Source: Coneutiohabitans sp964457925
GTDB lineage: Bacteria > Zhuqueibacterota > Zhuqueibacteria > Zhuqueibacterales > Zhuqueibacteraceae
Direction: 5' to 3'
DNA length: 64,000 nt
Assembly (NCBI GenBank): GCA_964457925.1
Contig: CAYWGH010000009.1
Span: forward strand, 124,001 to 188,000
Position numbers and translations under genes: made by a program. Under the pieces are notes generated by a model. It did no database searches. It was given only the letters and a program-made list of their open reading frames with translations, and was not told the origin of the DNA. This document shows positions 24,663 to 33,195 of this stretch, in pieces. Position 1 is the stretch's first letter; each line of letters opens with the position of its first letter.

Positions 24663-25343
24663 TCACCCAATCAAAATCACCGCCAGGCGCTTCGGCCCGT
24701 GCGCGCCCAGCACGAGAATTTTCTCAATGTCCGCTGTGCGGCTCGGCCCGGTGATGATAGTCAATGCGCTGGTCAAACGTTCCCGCCCGGATCTGCGAAA
24801 ATTCGCAATTGCGTCATCCAATGAATTCACCAATTGATCAACCGTGGCAATCGCAATGTGAAACGGCGGCAGCACCGAGAGCCGCCGCCCGCCATTGCCG
24901 GCGGAGCTGACGACGATACTGCCCGTGCGCGCGACCAGAGATTCCACCGTCGTGATACCCGCCTTGAAATGCGCAAATTCGCGCGCGGCAATATCTTCTG
25001 TTTGCACAGCGACATTTGCTTGCAGCCACGACTCATGCCGCGTAACTTCTTCCAACAAAACCGAAACATGCCGCAGAAATTGCGGCCGCCCGGCCTGGCC
25101 GGAATCGTTGTTCGCCAACGGACTCAGCAAAGCCTGCAACTGCGAAGCAGCTTCGCGCGTGTCGGCACAGCGATAAAATTCCGCTTTGAGTAAAGACAAT
25201 TTATCCGCAAAAGCAGCGATCACTTCCGCTTGATTTCCCGCCTGCCACGCAAAAATCTGTGCATCACTCTGCGACGGCAGGAAGTGCCCGGCCGGCGCGG
25301 CGGTGCGTAATCGTTTTAAAACCCTTTCACGGCTGGTTTTCAT
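24663..25343 (-). CDS. lutC: Lactate utilization protein C (LutC/YkgG family)
   Basis: The 226-residue protein of the LUD domain family has the C-terminal signature SALTIITGPSRTADIE, and GPKRLAVILI near the end. The middle has the TTVESLVARTGSIVV block. With LutA and LutB it forms an iron-sulfur L-lactate dehydrogenase complex in the cytoplasm. The start chosen (MKTSRERVL) overlaps the lutB stop by 17 bases, consistent with coupling; an upstream codon at 25361 is possible. Confidence 0.9.
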   Translation of the reverse strand: MKTSRERVLKRLRTAAPAGHFLPSQSDAQIFAWQAGNQAEVIAAFADKLSLLKAEFYRCADTREAASQLQALLSPLANNDSGQAGRPQFLRHVSVLLEEVTRHESWLQANVAVQTEDIAAREFAHFKAGITTVESLVARTGSIVVSSAGNGGRRLSVLPPFHIAIATVDQLVNSLDDAIANFRRSGRERLTSALTIITGPSRTADIEKILVLGAHGPKRLAVILIG

Positions 25344-26703
25344 GCTCGGCCCACAGTTCATGAAATGATTTCACGCTCAACTCCGGCGGCGCTTCGCCGG
25401 AACGAAAAAACAAACGTTGCAGCGGCCGCAGCCGGATGAGCCACTTGCGCATGCTCTGCAAACGCCGGCTATCCGACATCACCCAGGCATAAACACGCAT
25501 CGCCGCATGCCAAAACTTGGAGAGATGATGCCGGTGCACCGCCTCATAGCGATTTTCCAGCAGCAAATGATGAATGTCGATATGCACCGGACAGACATCA
25601 CTGCATGCGCCGCACAAAGACGAGGCAGCCGCGAGATGTTGAAATTTGGCAAAGCCGTTGAAATGCGGCGTGATCACCGAACCGATTGGCCCCTGATAGG
25701 CGGTGTTGTAGCTGTGCCCGCCGATCGTGTGAAAAACCGGACAGGCGTTCAAACACGCGCCGCAGCGAATGCAGCGCAGAATCTCGCGAAACTTTTCTTG
25801 TTGATAAAGCTCTGATCGGCCGTTGTCGAGCAGAATCACATGCATCTCGGTTGGGCCGTCGCTTTCATTAAAATGGCGCGGGCCGAACACGATCGAATTG
25901 TAACTCGTAATCTCCTGCCCGGTGCCGCTGGTGGCGAGCAGCGGCAGAAACAAACTCAAATCCGCGAGGCGCGGCAGCATTTTTTCAATGCCGGCAATTA
26001 CGACATGCACCGGCGGACAAGCCATGCTCAACCGGGCATTGCCTTCGTTTTCCGTGACCACAATGGCGCCGGGATCAGCAATCAAAAAATTCGCGCCGGT
26101 GATGCCGATGCCGCTGGTGAGATAAACCTCGCGCAAATGCCGGCGCGCGATCATGGTCAGCTCTTCGGCATTGTTGGTGAGCGGCGCCTTCAGCTTGTCG
26201 TGAAACAGCCGGCTGATCTCTTCCTTGCTCTTGTGCATCGCCGGCGTCACGATGTGATAGGGTTTTTCATTATTGAGCTGCACGATCAATTCGCCGAGAT
26301 CGCTTTCCCACACCTCCACGCCGATTTTCTCAAGATTCTCGTTCAGGTGAATCTCTTCCGTGGTCATGGATTTGGATTTAACCACGCGCTTGACCAGATG
26401 CTTCTGCGCCAGCGACTTGACATAAGAAGCCGCGTCGCTTGCCGTTTCAGCCCAGAAAACTTTGCCGCCGGCCGCGAGAAAATTCTTTTCGAATTGTTCG
26501 AGCAAATCGGGCAAGCGGGCAAGCGCCTCATTTTTGATGGCAGCAGCCAGCGCGCGCGCATTGCCCCAATTTTTGAATTGACGTGCCTTCGTCGCATTCA
26601 CTTGCTGATCATAACTGGCGATCGCCTTGTCAAGCTTCTGGCGATGTGCAGCATCACTCGCCTTGACGGCAGAGCGCTGAAGAAATTGTTGGTATTCAGA
26701 CAT
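25327..26703 (-). CDS. lutB: Iron-sulfur lactate utilization protein B
   Basis: The 458-residue protein has an N-terminal LUD domain with SKSMTTEEIHLN, GITGANFLIADPGAIVVTENEGNARL and SGTGQEITSYNSIVFGPR. Two 4Fe-4S binding motifs follow, CIRCGACLNACP and CGACSDVCPVHI, then a C-terminal helical tail. It is the electron-transfer subunit of the LutABC L-lactate oxidation complex. It precedes lutC with an overlap, but is separated from lutA by 322 bases carrying repeat DNA. Confidence 0.95.
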   Translation of the reverse strand: MSEYQQFLQRSAVKASDAAHRQKLDKAIASYDQQVNATKARQFKNWGNARALAAAIKNEALARLPDLLEQFEKNFLAAGGKVFWAETASDAASYVKSLAQKHLVKRVVKSKSMTTEEIHLNENLEKIGVEVWESDLGELIVQLNNEKPYHIVTPAMHKSKEEISRLFHDKLKAPLTNNAEELTMIARRHLREVYLTSGIGITGANFLIADPGAIVVTENEGNARLSMACPPVHVVIAGIEKMLPRLADLSLFLPLLATSGTGQEITSYNSIVFGPRHFNESDGPTEMHVILLDNGRSELYQQEKFREILRCIRCGACLNACPVFHTIGGHSYNTAYQGPIGSVITPHFNGFAKFQHLAAASSLCGACSDVCPVHIDIHHLLLENRYEAVHRHHLSKFWHAAMRVYAWVMSDSRRLQSMRKWLIRLRPLQRLFFRSGEAPPELSVKSFHELWAEHENQP

Positions 26704-26736
26704 GAAGCTCTATTTGTTTGCATTTGCATACAAGAT

Positions 26737-26760
26737 TGTCATTCCGACGGATCTCGTGAT
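26737..26760. repeat. Partial copy of the TGTCATCCCGACGGGATCT repeat family
   Basis: This sequence matches the left arm of the palindromic element at 49172-49244 with few changes (TGTCATTCCGACGGATCTCG). No right arm is present. Confidence 0.5.
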
Positions 26761-26871
26761 GTTCTTTACCTGAACTCAAAACACGGCAACTGTGTCTTTC
26801 TTTGCCATGCCCTCCCGGTTTTATTTCGCTTGGTCTCTTTTAAGTAAACTCTTTGCAAAAAAGCAAAAACG

Positions 26872-26966
26872 TTCGTAAGCGGATTTTATTGTAAGTGGAT
26901 GCCGCCCTTGCTTTATCAGCTACCCAATAAAATCCGCTTACAGAAAGCTTTTTGCTTCCGGCTCGT
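26872..26966. repeat. Dispersed palindromic repeat, copy B (TTCGTAAGCGGAT family)
   Basis: Perfect 17-base arms at 26875-26891 and 26925-26941 enclose 33 bases. The element begins TTCGTAAGCGGAT and ends CGGCTCGT, the same ordered blocks as copy A at 6717-6777, but with a longer stem. Confidence 0.65.
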
Positions 26967-27025
26967 CCAGCTTGGAGGAGATGCGTTTTTTTTGCCGGGA
27001 CGATTGAACAAAATTCGCGCGCGAT

Positions 27026-27748
27026 TCATGTTCGATCCAAAACTTCCGCTAAATGCAAAATCTGCATAGCGCTGCCGCGGCTCTGCGCCTCGCGCCGCAT
27101 TTGCATCAAGCAGCCCGGATCGTTCGTGACCACCGCCTCTGCGCCTTGCGCCGCAAAATACTGCAAGCGGCTCGCCGCCATGCTCGAGGCAATTGGCGCG
27201 AATTTAAATGAGAACAGCCCGCCAAAACCGCAGCACACCGGTTCTTCATTCGTTTTGAGCAACTGCAGCTCTTGAACGTTGCGCAGCAACGTAACGGGCT
27301 CGCTCTGCAAACGTAACTCGCGATAACTGTGGCAGGAATTGTGAAAAAAAACTTTGCGCGGAAAGCGCGCGCCCAACGCGGTCACGCCCAGGCGTTTCAC
27401 CAAAAATTCTGAGAACTCGAAAACTCGTTTGCCGAGCGCAGTCGCTTCCGCGAGCCGTGCATGATTCGCAAAAAGTGTGGGATAGAAATTCCTTATCATC
27501 GCGACGCACGAACCTGAAGGCGCAACGATGGCCTCTTTCCCGGCAAACACCTCGAGAAAATGTTCGGCTACGCGGCGCGCCTCCTCGCGAAAACCGGTGT
27601 TGAAAGCAGGCTGGCCGCAGCAGGTTTGCCGCTGGTCATATTCAACCGGCACGCCGGCGCGGCGCAGCACATTGGCCATGTGCAAGCCGATTTCGGGATA
27701 GAGTTGATCAACCAGGCAGGGAATGAAAAGCGAAACGGTTTGTGGCAT
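27026..27748 (-). CDS. lutA: Lactate utilization protein A (CCG-domain Fe-S protein)
   Basis: The 240-residue protein has two CCG cysteine-rich domains. The first contains FIPCLVDQLYP and QTCCGQPAFNTG; the second contains FHNSCHSYREL, EPVCCGFGG and NDPGCLMQ. This is the full expected complement, as in glycolate/lactate oxidase subunits such as GlpC/HdrB. It is the first gene of the lut set but is separated from lutB by repeat DNA. Confidence 0.93.
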   Translation of the reverse strand: MPQTVSLFIPCLVDQLYPEIGLHMANVLRRAGVPVEYDQRQTCCGQPAFNTGFREEARRVAEHFLEVFAGKEAIVAPSGSCVAMIRNFYPTLFANHARLAEATALGKRVFEFSEFLVKRLGVTALGARFPRKVFFHNSCHSYRELRLQSEPVTLLRNVQELQLLKTNEEPVCCGFGGLFSFKFAPIASSMAASRLQYFAAQGAEAVVTNDPGCLMQMRREAQSRGSAMQILHLAEVLDRT

Positions 27749-27791
27749 GAGGTGGCTTAATTGTTTGGTTGTTCAGTCCGCTGGAGACGAC

Positions 27792-27864
27792 TGCCCGGGC
27801 GGTTACATTTGAAGCGTGTGCAAATGATATAAGCAGACAGATACGATTAACAAACGCCCGAGCA
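27792..27864. repeat. Nested inverted repeat with GCCCGGGCGGT core
   Basis: TGCCCGGGCG (27792-27801) pairs with CGCCCGAGCA (27855-27864), with one G-U. Inside, CATTTG (27806-27811) pairs with CAAATG (27821-27826). It lies downstream of the VOC gene and upstream of lutA, and shares its core with the hairpin at 1161-1248. Confidence 0.55.
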
Positions 27865-27875
27865 TTCGTTTTGCT

Positions 27876-28274
27876 TCATTTCGCAGGCCAGACCTTGGCT
27901 GTCGCGAGTTCCAAAGAATTACCGTCGGGATCGCGAAAGTAGATCGAGTATCCGCCCTCCGGCCAGCGGATTTCGGTTTCGATCACGACGCCGCAGTTTT
28001 GCAAATGCGTGCGCCAGGCCTCCATCTCATCTTCTCTCACGAGAAATGCCATGTGACCCGGCCCGTGCGTGCCGTGCGCAGGCACTGAGGAGGCTTGCAC
28101 CGCCGTGGCCTCGGCGCGAAACAGCAGCAGCACATTGTCGCCGCAATAATAAAATACATGGCGCTCCGATTGCTTGCTGATGCGCTGCAAACCGAGCACG
28201 CTTGCGTAAAACGCATCCGCGCGCTCGATGTCGTTCACGTATAAGGCAGTTTCGAGAATGCCGTGAGGTTGCAT
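27876..28274 (-). CDS. Single-domain VOC (glyoxalase/bleomycin-resistance-like) protein
   Basis: The 132-residue protein has the vicinal-oxygen-chelate pattern: ILETALYVNDIERADAFY at the start, HGPGHMAFLV with a candidate metal His in the middle, and YFRDPDGNSLELA with the candidate metal Glu near the end. The substrate cannot be read; this family includes lyases, dioxygenases and fosfomycin or bleomycin resistance proteins. It ends next to an inverted repeat that may terminate it. Confidence 0.85.
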   Translation of the reverse strand: MQPHGILETALYVNDIERADAFYASVLGLQRISKQSERHVFYYCGDNVLLLFRAEATAVQASSVPAHGTHGPGHMAFLVREDEMEAWRTHLQNCGVVIETEIRWPEGGYSIYFRDPDGNSLELATAKVWPAK

Positions 28275-28318
28275 GGTGGTATTGCTCGAAGCTTGTCAAA
28301 GGGTGTTCATGCAAGTTT

Positions 28319-28717
28319 TCAATCGAACTCTTTTTCAATTAGCCGGGATATTTTTTCAACGAAATAGGTCGCTGCTTCGTGCAGCGAGGTGAGTTCTTCT
28401 GGCGCGCAGGTCACGAAATCAACATAATCGTATTCCCGGCGGGTAGCAAATAAGTCCTGGTAGAATTTTCCCAGCCTGTTACTGAGAATGCCGGTTTCGA
28501 CAAAATGCCGGTTGAGCAAAGACGGCGTCTCGGAGTGCTTCGAGTACACCACACCTCGGCTCGCCAACAAAGCCGTAACGGCATAGAAACAGGCATAATA
28601 AAAGCGATTGAACGCCGAAAAATAAAAATGGCTATCTTCCAGTAATTTTGCGGCTGCCAGGGTTTCGTGCGCACGCGCCAGTCGGTGTGCGACGGCCTTT
28701 TTTTGTTGCTGGGTCAA
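28319..28717 (-). CDS. HEPN-domain protein (UPF0332-like) without nucleotidyltransferase partner
   Basis: This 132-residue all-helical protein has the UPF0332/HEPN pattern: RLARAHETLAAAKLLEDSHFYFSAFNRFYYACFYAVTALL, then SKHSETPSLLNRHFVETG and RREYDYVDF. HEPN proteins often act as RNase toxins or as partners of minimal nucleotidyltransferase antitoxins. I do not see the common R-x4-6-H catalytic motif, and no nucleotidyltransferase gene is adjacent, so a toxin role is unsupported. The start is a TTG at 28717 with no strong ribosome site. Confidence 0.75.
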   Translation of the reverse strand: MTQQQKKAVAHRLARAHETLAAAKLLEDSHFYFSAFNRFYYACFYAVTALLASRGVVYSKHSETPSLLNRHFVETGILSNRLGKFYQDLFATRREYDYVDFVTCAPEELTSLHEAATYFVEKISRLIEKEFD

Positions 28718-28886
28718 AGTAATGCCTTATCACAGGTTAAAGCGGCAACGAACACGAGGCAAAATTCCCGCAATAAAATAACCAATTCGCCTCTCCCCTC
28801 CAAACGAAAACTCTTGCTTGGCAACCGCGCAGGCATTATCATTTCAGCAAATTTAACCTCAATCATTTGTGAAAGATGTGTGTGTC

Positions 28887-29501
28887 ATGAAGTATTTCAT
28901 CAATAAACAAGATCGCCGCTTGCGAGCAGGCGAACAGCGCCGCCGCGCTGGAAAACCTCTCGTTTTCTGGCTGGCGCTCGGCGTTGCCGCCTGCTCGATT
29001 CACACGCCGGAGATGAAGTTCACCGGCGAAAAAACCGCGCTCGAGAATCAGATTCTCGGCACCTACAATCAAGTCAAGGAGGACGTGTGGATGGTGGCCT
29101 CGGTGCGCGCGGCCAATCCCGACAGCCAGATTACGATTTCCGATGAAAAGCGCACGGTGTTGAACGCGATTCAAAATCGCGAGTTCAACAAAGACGATGT
29201 GGACGAATTCATGCGCGAAGGGCTGGTGGGCGAGAATGCCCGCGGCTATCTGGAGATTCGTGATCCGCAAAAACTGGCGACAAATGCCGAACGCCAGCGC
29301 CTGGTCGAAAAAATTCTCGCCGAGGAAAATCGCGACCGCCAAATCATCATGCAGCGCATCATCGACATCAACCCAAACATCGAATCATCGGATCTGGCGG
29401 AGGTGGAAAAAGCATTTGCCAATGTGAATCGCGAAAACGCCAGGCCCGGCGCATGGATTCAACTGCCCAGCGGCGAATGGGTGAAAAAGGCAAAACCCTG
29501 A
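28887..29501 (+). CDS. DUF1318 (YdbL-like) lipoprotein
   Basis: The 204-residue protein has a basic N-terminus, then a lipobox ending LGVAAC, so it is predicted to be lipid-anchored. The C-terminal half fits the YdbL/DUF1318 family: REGLVGENARGYLEIR, VEKILAEENRDRQIIMQRI and GAWIQLPSGEWVKK. Its function is unknown. I chose the ATG at 28887; a GTG at 28869 is possible. It lies 100 bases before the ccm genes in the same direction. Confidence 0.75.
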   Translation: MKYFINKQDRRLRAGEQRRRAGKPLVFWLALGVAACSIHTPEMKFTGEKTALENQILGTYNQVKEDVWMVASVRAANPDSQITISDEKRTVLNAIQNREFNKDDVDEFMREGLVGENARGYLEIRDPQKLATNAERQRLVEKILAEENRDRQIIMQRIIDINPNIESSDLAEVEKAFANVNRENARPGAWIQLPSGEWVKKAKP

Positions 29502-29600
29502 ACGGCCACCGCCGGGCAAAGATTTCGCTTGCTAGTCTGCGAATTCTTGGTTAGGATAAAAATCATTTTTGAAAATAACCACATTGAGGATGGCCAGCCC

Positions 29601-30089
29601 ATGTGTCGGACGATTTTGATTATGTTGTTCGCATTACCGGTTTACGCCGCCGCGCCAGACAGCGCCGCCAAAACCTACAGTAATGCCGCGCTCAATGCGC
29701 TGCGTAACGAACTCGCATGTTATTGCGGCTGCGGCATGACGGTACAAGGCTGCCTGGGCGGCATGGTGTGCAGCGAGTCGCGCACGCTCAGCCAGGAAGT
29801 GATCCAGCTTTCCAGCGCCGGCAAAAGCCGGCCGGAAATTTTGCAGGCCATGGTTGCCAAGTATGGCGAGCGCATTTTGGCGGCGCCGACCAAAGAGGGG
29901 TTCAATTTGGTGGTTTGGAGCGGGCCGTTTGTGGCGCTGTTGTTCGGCGTGGGAATTATTGTGTGGCTGGTTTGGCGTTGGCGGCGCGCCGATCCGGCGG
30001 CTGCCCGGCCGGTGAACGCGCCGGCGCCCGGCCAATCCGACGGCTATAGCGATCGTTTTGAACAGGAATTCCGGCAATCCGGCCAATAA
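29601..30089 (+). CDS. ccmH: CcmH-type cytochrome c maturation thiol protein
   Basis: This 162-residue periplasmic protein has a signal peptide (TILIMLFALPVYAAAP). The CcmH N-terminal domain carries a Cys cluster ACYCGCGMTVQGC, with a C-x-C-G-C pattern instead of the classic LRCPVC. Helical bundle motifs follow (SRTLSQEVIQL, MVAKYGERIL), then one membrane helix (VVWSGPFVALLFGVGIIVWLVW). It keeps apocytochrome haem-binding thiols reduced for haem ligation. The ATG at 29601 gives a proper signal peptide; an earlier frame start at 29529 does not. Confidence 0.88.
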   Translation: MCRTILIMLFALPVYAAAPDSAAKTYSNAALNALRNELACYCGCGMTVQGCLGGMVCSESRTLSQEVIQLSSAGKSRPEILQAMVAKYGERILAAPTKEGFNLVVWSGPFVALLFGVGIIVWLVWRWRRADPAAARPVNAPAPGQSDGYSDRFEQEFRQSGQ

Positions 30090-30118
30090 ACAAAAACGCG
30101 AAAAGAAAGTGGTGTTTT

Positions 30119-30505
30119 ATGGTTGAATTCATCGGCATCGTGCTGGTTCTCGCAACCGCGCTGTTTGTGGGTTATCCCTTATGGCAAAAATCTGCGCGCG
30201 CGGCAAATTTCAAAAGCAATCATCAAGCAGAAGATTGGCAAGCGCGCAAAGAGGAACTTTACGCCGCGATTCGCGATATCGATTTCGATTATCGCATGGG
30301 CAAGCTTTCGGAGGGGGATTACAACACTCTGCGCGAGCAATATAAGAGTGAGGCCATCAGCCTCATGAAAAAGATCGACGCCTTGACCCTCGGCGTGCGC
30401 CCGGCAAAGGGTAAAAAAGCCGCCAGCAAATTTTGCCACAACTGCGGCGAACCGGCCGGCGCCGCGGATAAATTCTGCACCGCCTGCGGAGAGAGTCTGG
30501 CATGA
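30119..30505 (+). CDS. Short CcmI-like membrane protein with zinc ribbon
   Basis: The 128-residue protein has an N-terminal membrane helix (FIGIVLVLATALFVGYPLW) and a cytoplasmic helical segment with RKEELYAAIRDIDFDYRMGKLSEGDYNTLR, which resembles the start of CcmI. It ends in a zinc ribbon of two CxxC knuckles, FCHNCGE and FCTACGE. Canonical CcmI has a TPR domain instead. It lies between ccmH and ccmA and overlaps ccmA by four bases, so it belongs to the haem-handling operon. Confidence 0.75.
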   Translation: MVEFIGIVLVLATALFVGYPLWQKSARAANFKSNHQAEDWQARKEELYAAIRDIDFDYRMGKLSEGDYNTLREQYKSEAISLMKKIDALTLGVRPAKGKKAASKFCHNCGEPAGAADKFCTACGESLA

Positions 30506-31245
30506 GCTCGGCTGCCGGCGCGCCCAATTCTTCTCCCGCCCTCGCGGTTAAAAACCTGGTTAAAAATTACGGCTCTTCCTATGCGCTGCGCGGCGTTTCG
30601 CTGCAAATCGAGGCCGGCGAATGTGTGAGTATTTTCGGCCCGAACGGCGCGGGCAAGAGCACGCTGTTGCGCATCCTCTCGGAAATCACGCGGCCCACCA
30701 GCGGCGAGATTTTAATTCACGGCCAGCCGCTGCACAAACGCCCGCTGGCTGCCCGGCGCCAGCTTGGCGTCATCGGCCATCAAACCTTTTTGTATGACGA
30801 TCTCTCCGCTGCCGAAAATCTTCTGTTTTTTGCGCGGCTTTATGATGTCCCCGAGGCGCGCAAGCGCGTGGCCGCGGTGCTGGCCGACGTGGGATTGGAA
30901 AAACGCAGCGCTGATCGCGTGCGCGGCTTTTCGCGCGGCATGCAGCAGCGTCTCGCCATCGGCCGCGCCATGTTGCACGATCCCAGCATACTCTTTCTCG
31001 ATGAGCCTTACACCGGACTCGATCAACATGCGGCCACCATGTTGACGCACTGGCTCAAGCGTGTGCGCGGCGAGCGGCGCACAATCTTGTTGGTAACGCA
31101 CGATCTCGCCCAGGGTTTGGCCATGGCTGATCGCGCCATGATTTTTTTGCAGGGCAAAGTGGCCTGGCAGGGCGCAACCGCGCAGATCGAGGAAAAACAA
31201 TTTTCCGCGCTTTATTTCGATTTGGTGGCAAAGGGGGAACGATGA
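30502..31245 (+). CDS. ccmA: Haem exporter ATP-binding subunit
   Basis: The 247-residue ABC ATPase has Walker A GPNGAGKST (46-54), the signature FSRGMQQRLAIGRA, and Walker B ILFLDEPYTGLD. It powers CcmABCD, which releases haem-loaded CcmE in cytochrome c maturation. It overlaps both neighbouring genes by four bases, indicating coupled translation. Confidence 0.93.
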   Translation: MSSAAGAPNSSPALAVKNLVKNYGSSYALRGVSLQIEAGECVSIFGPNGAGKSTLLRILSEITRPTSGEILIHGQPLHKRPLAARRQLGVIGHQTFLYDDLSAAENLLFFARLYDVPEARKRVAAVLADVGLEKRSADRVRGFSRGMQQRLAIGRAMLHDPSILFLDEPYTGLDQHAATMLTHWLKRVRGERRTILLVTHDLAQGLAMADRAMIFLQGKVAWQGATAQIEEKQFSALYFDLVAKGER

Positions 31246-31919
31246 ACGCCATTGCCAAATTGTGGGCGTTGTTGTGGAAAGATTTGTTGTCGGAATTTCG
31301 CACGAAAGAGCTGCTTTCTTCCATGTTGATGTTTGCGCTCATCGTGGTGGTGATTTTCAGCTTCACGTTTGAAACGGGCAGCACGGCGACGCGCGAGGCC
31401 GGGCCGGGGTTGCTCTGGGTCGCGTTTACATTTGCCAGTGTGCTGGGCCTGCATCGCTCGATGATTCACGAAGTCGAGCGCGGCAGCCTGCATGGTTTGA
31501 TGGTGGCCCCGCTCGATCGCGGCATTCTTTTTCTCGCGAAAGCCTGCGGCAACATCATTTTCATCTTCCTGATCGAGATTCCGACGTTTGTGCTCTTTGC
31601 GATTTTTTTTAATGTCGATATCAGCGTTGGCCTCGGCAAGATTGCGGTGATTTTTTTGCTCGGCACCATCGGCTTTGCCGCGGTTGGCACGCTGTTCAGC
31701 GCCATGTCTGTGAATACGCGCACGCGCGAGATCATGCTGCCGATACTGCTCTTTCCCATTCAAGTTCCGGTGATTCTCGCGGCGGTGCATGCCACCGCCG
31801 GCGCGCTGGCCGGGCGCTCGTGGTCCGATCTCGGCGATTGGCTCAAAATCTTGGTTTTGTTCGATGTCGTGTTTATTACGGTATGTTTTGTGACGTTCGA
31901 GTACGTGTTGGAAGAATAA
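31242..31919 (+). CDS. ccmB: Haem exporter permease CcmB
   Basis: The 225-residue protein has six predicted membrane helices and the CcmB pattern: WKDLLSEFRTKE at the N-terminus, FASVLGLHRSMIHEVERGSLHGLMVAPLDR, and LPILLFPIQVPVILAAVHAT. It is the membrane partner of CcmA and overlaps it by four bases. A 295-base gap follows before ccmC, containing a TTTGCGC/GCGCAAA hairpin near 31954 and no gene. Confidence 0.93.
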   Translation: MNAIAKLWALLWKDLLSEFRTKELLSSMLMFALIVVVIFSFTFETGSTATREAGPGLLWVAFTFASVLGLHRSMIHEVERGSLHGLMVAPLDRGILFLAKACGNIIFIFLIEIPTFVLFAIFFNVDISVGLGKIAVIFLLGTIGFAAVGTLFSAMSVNTRTREIMLPILLFPIQVPVILAAVHATAGALAGRSWSDLGDWLKILVLFDVVFITVCFVTFEYVLEE

Positions 31920-32214
31920 ACGGTTAAAAGCTCGGGAGCGCCGCTCAAATGATTTGCGCATTTTTTTAAGCGCAAAGGGACGCGAATTCGATTAAACTCG
32001 CGCTCATGCGCGGTTTAGAATTGGAAAAGCTATTCGGATGTTTGGCCGTTAAAGACTTTCGATCAATTTAAACGATTGGCGTGAAGTTGGCGGGTTTCGC
32101 TGAGATTGAAGCAGAATGTTGCACCGCCGATGCCATGGCCATGCCGTGACAGAGCTTTGGCGATTGCGAGCATTGAAGTTCGAATTTTAGATTCAAAGAA
32201 ACGAGGTGAAAATC

Positions 32215-32922
32215 ATGCCTGCTGCTGAAAAATTGCACCGCTGGGCAACAATCCTGGCGGGAATCACGACGGTGATGATGCTGATCAATCTTTACAATAT
32301 CTTCATCGTCGTTCCGACGGAAGCGAGCATGGGTATCGTGCAGCGCATTTTTTACTTTCACGCGCCGGCGGCGATTACGGCTTTGGCTATTGCGTTCCCG
32401 GTGACCTTCATTTACAGCATTCGCTATCTCGCCAAGCACCGCATTTGGGATGACCGGGTGGCGTTTTGCGCCGCAGAAGTCGGCGTGATGCTTACGACGA
32501 TCGTGTTGCTTACCGGCCCGATTTGGGCGCGGCCGGTGTGGAACACCTGGTGGTCCTGGGATCCGCGCTTGACCACCACGCTGATTCTCTGGTTTATTTA
32601 TGTCGGCTACATGATGCTGCGCGTGTATACAGGCGAGGAGCAGCGCGGCGCGCGTTTCGCGGCAGTTTTTGCCATCGTCGGTTTTGTCGATGTTCCCATC
32701 GTTTACCTGGCCAATCGCTTGTGGCGCACGCTGCATCCGCAGCCGGTGATTTTCGGCGGCTCGGACTCCGGTTTGGAGCCGACGATGCGGTATGCGTTTA
32801 TTTTCAGCATCGCAACGTTTGCGCTGCTGTTCTTTTTCCTGCTCGTGCAGCGTTTGCGCCTCGAGCGCAGCCAGCTTGCGGTGAAAGCAATGAAGCAGGA
32901 ACTTGCCTATGCCGGCGAATGA
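32215..32922 (+). CDS. ccmC: Haem transporter CcmC
   Basis: The 235-residue membrane protein has six helices and the tryptophan-rich WWSWDPRLTTTLILW motif that holds haem. Conserved His residues are in RIFYFHAP and the LHPQP region. It transfers haem to CcmE. A GAGGTGA ribosome site supports the ATG at 32215; a GTG at 32206 is an alternative. No ccmE or ccmF is in the window. Confidence 0.93.
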   Translation: MPAAEKLHRWATILAGITTVMMLINLYNIFIVVPTEASMGIVQRIFYFHAPAAITALAIAFPVTFIYSIRYLAKHRIWDDRVAFCAAEVGVMLTTIVLLTGPIWARPVWNTWWSWDPRLTTTLILWFIYVGYMMLRVYTGEEQRGARFAAVFAIVGFVDVPIVYLANRLWRTLHPQPVIFGGSDSGLEPTMRYAFIFSIATFALLFFFLLVQRLRLERSQLAVKAMKQELAYAGE

Positions 32923-32962
32923 GGCTTTACGTGAAAACTAAATTTTGGGAGAATGATCAGAT

Positions 32963-33181
32963 ATGATTATGCTGATGGTCAGCTTGTGGCACGGGATGGT
33001 GATGCTTTTGCAAACGCCGAATCCCAACAAGAACATGAATTTTCTCTTTGCCGGATACGCGGTCGTTTGGCTGTTGATCGTGGGCTATCTTTATTCGATC
33101 AACCGCCGGCAGAAACGCCTGGACCGGGAGATTGACTTGTTGAAGCAAATGCGCGAGGAGAAAAAAGACCGCCCCTTCTGA
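32963..33181 (+). CDS. ccmD: CcmD-like small haem exporter protein
   Basis: The 72-residue protein has one membrane helix (FLFAGYAVVWLLIVGYLY) followed by a charged cytoplasmic tail, the typical CcmD design. It is directly downstream of ccmC and on the same strand. Small size keeps certainty moderate, but the context is strong. Confidence 0.8.
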   Translation: MIMLMVSLWHGMVMLLQTPNPNKNMNFLFAGYAVVWLLIVGYLYSINRRQKRLDREIDLLKQMREEKKDRPF

Positions 33182-33195
33182 AAGCCTGGCCTGTC

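Larger units (their letters stand above)
26704..27025. other. Repeat-bearing gap between lutA and lutB
   Basis: This 322-base non-coding stretch splits an otherwise tight operon. It contains a half-copy of a TGTCATYCCGACGG repeat (26737-26760) and a perfect 17-base inverted repeat in a dispersed element (26872-26966). I found no coding frame. Confidence 0.6.

Noticed and set aside
28718..28868. Partner nucleotidyltransferase for the HEPN protein
   Set aside because: The minus-strand frame here is only 44 codons and has no nucleotidyltransferase motif (GSxAR type).
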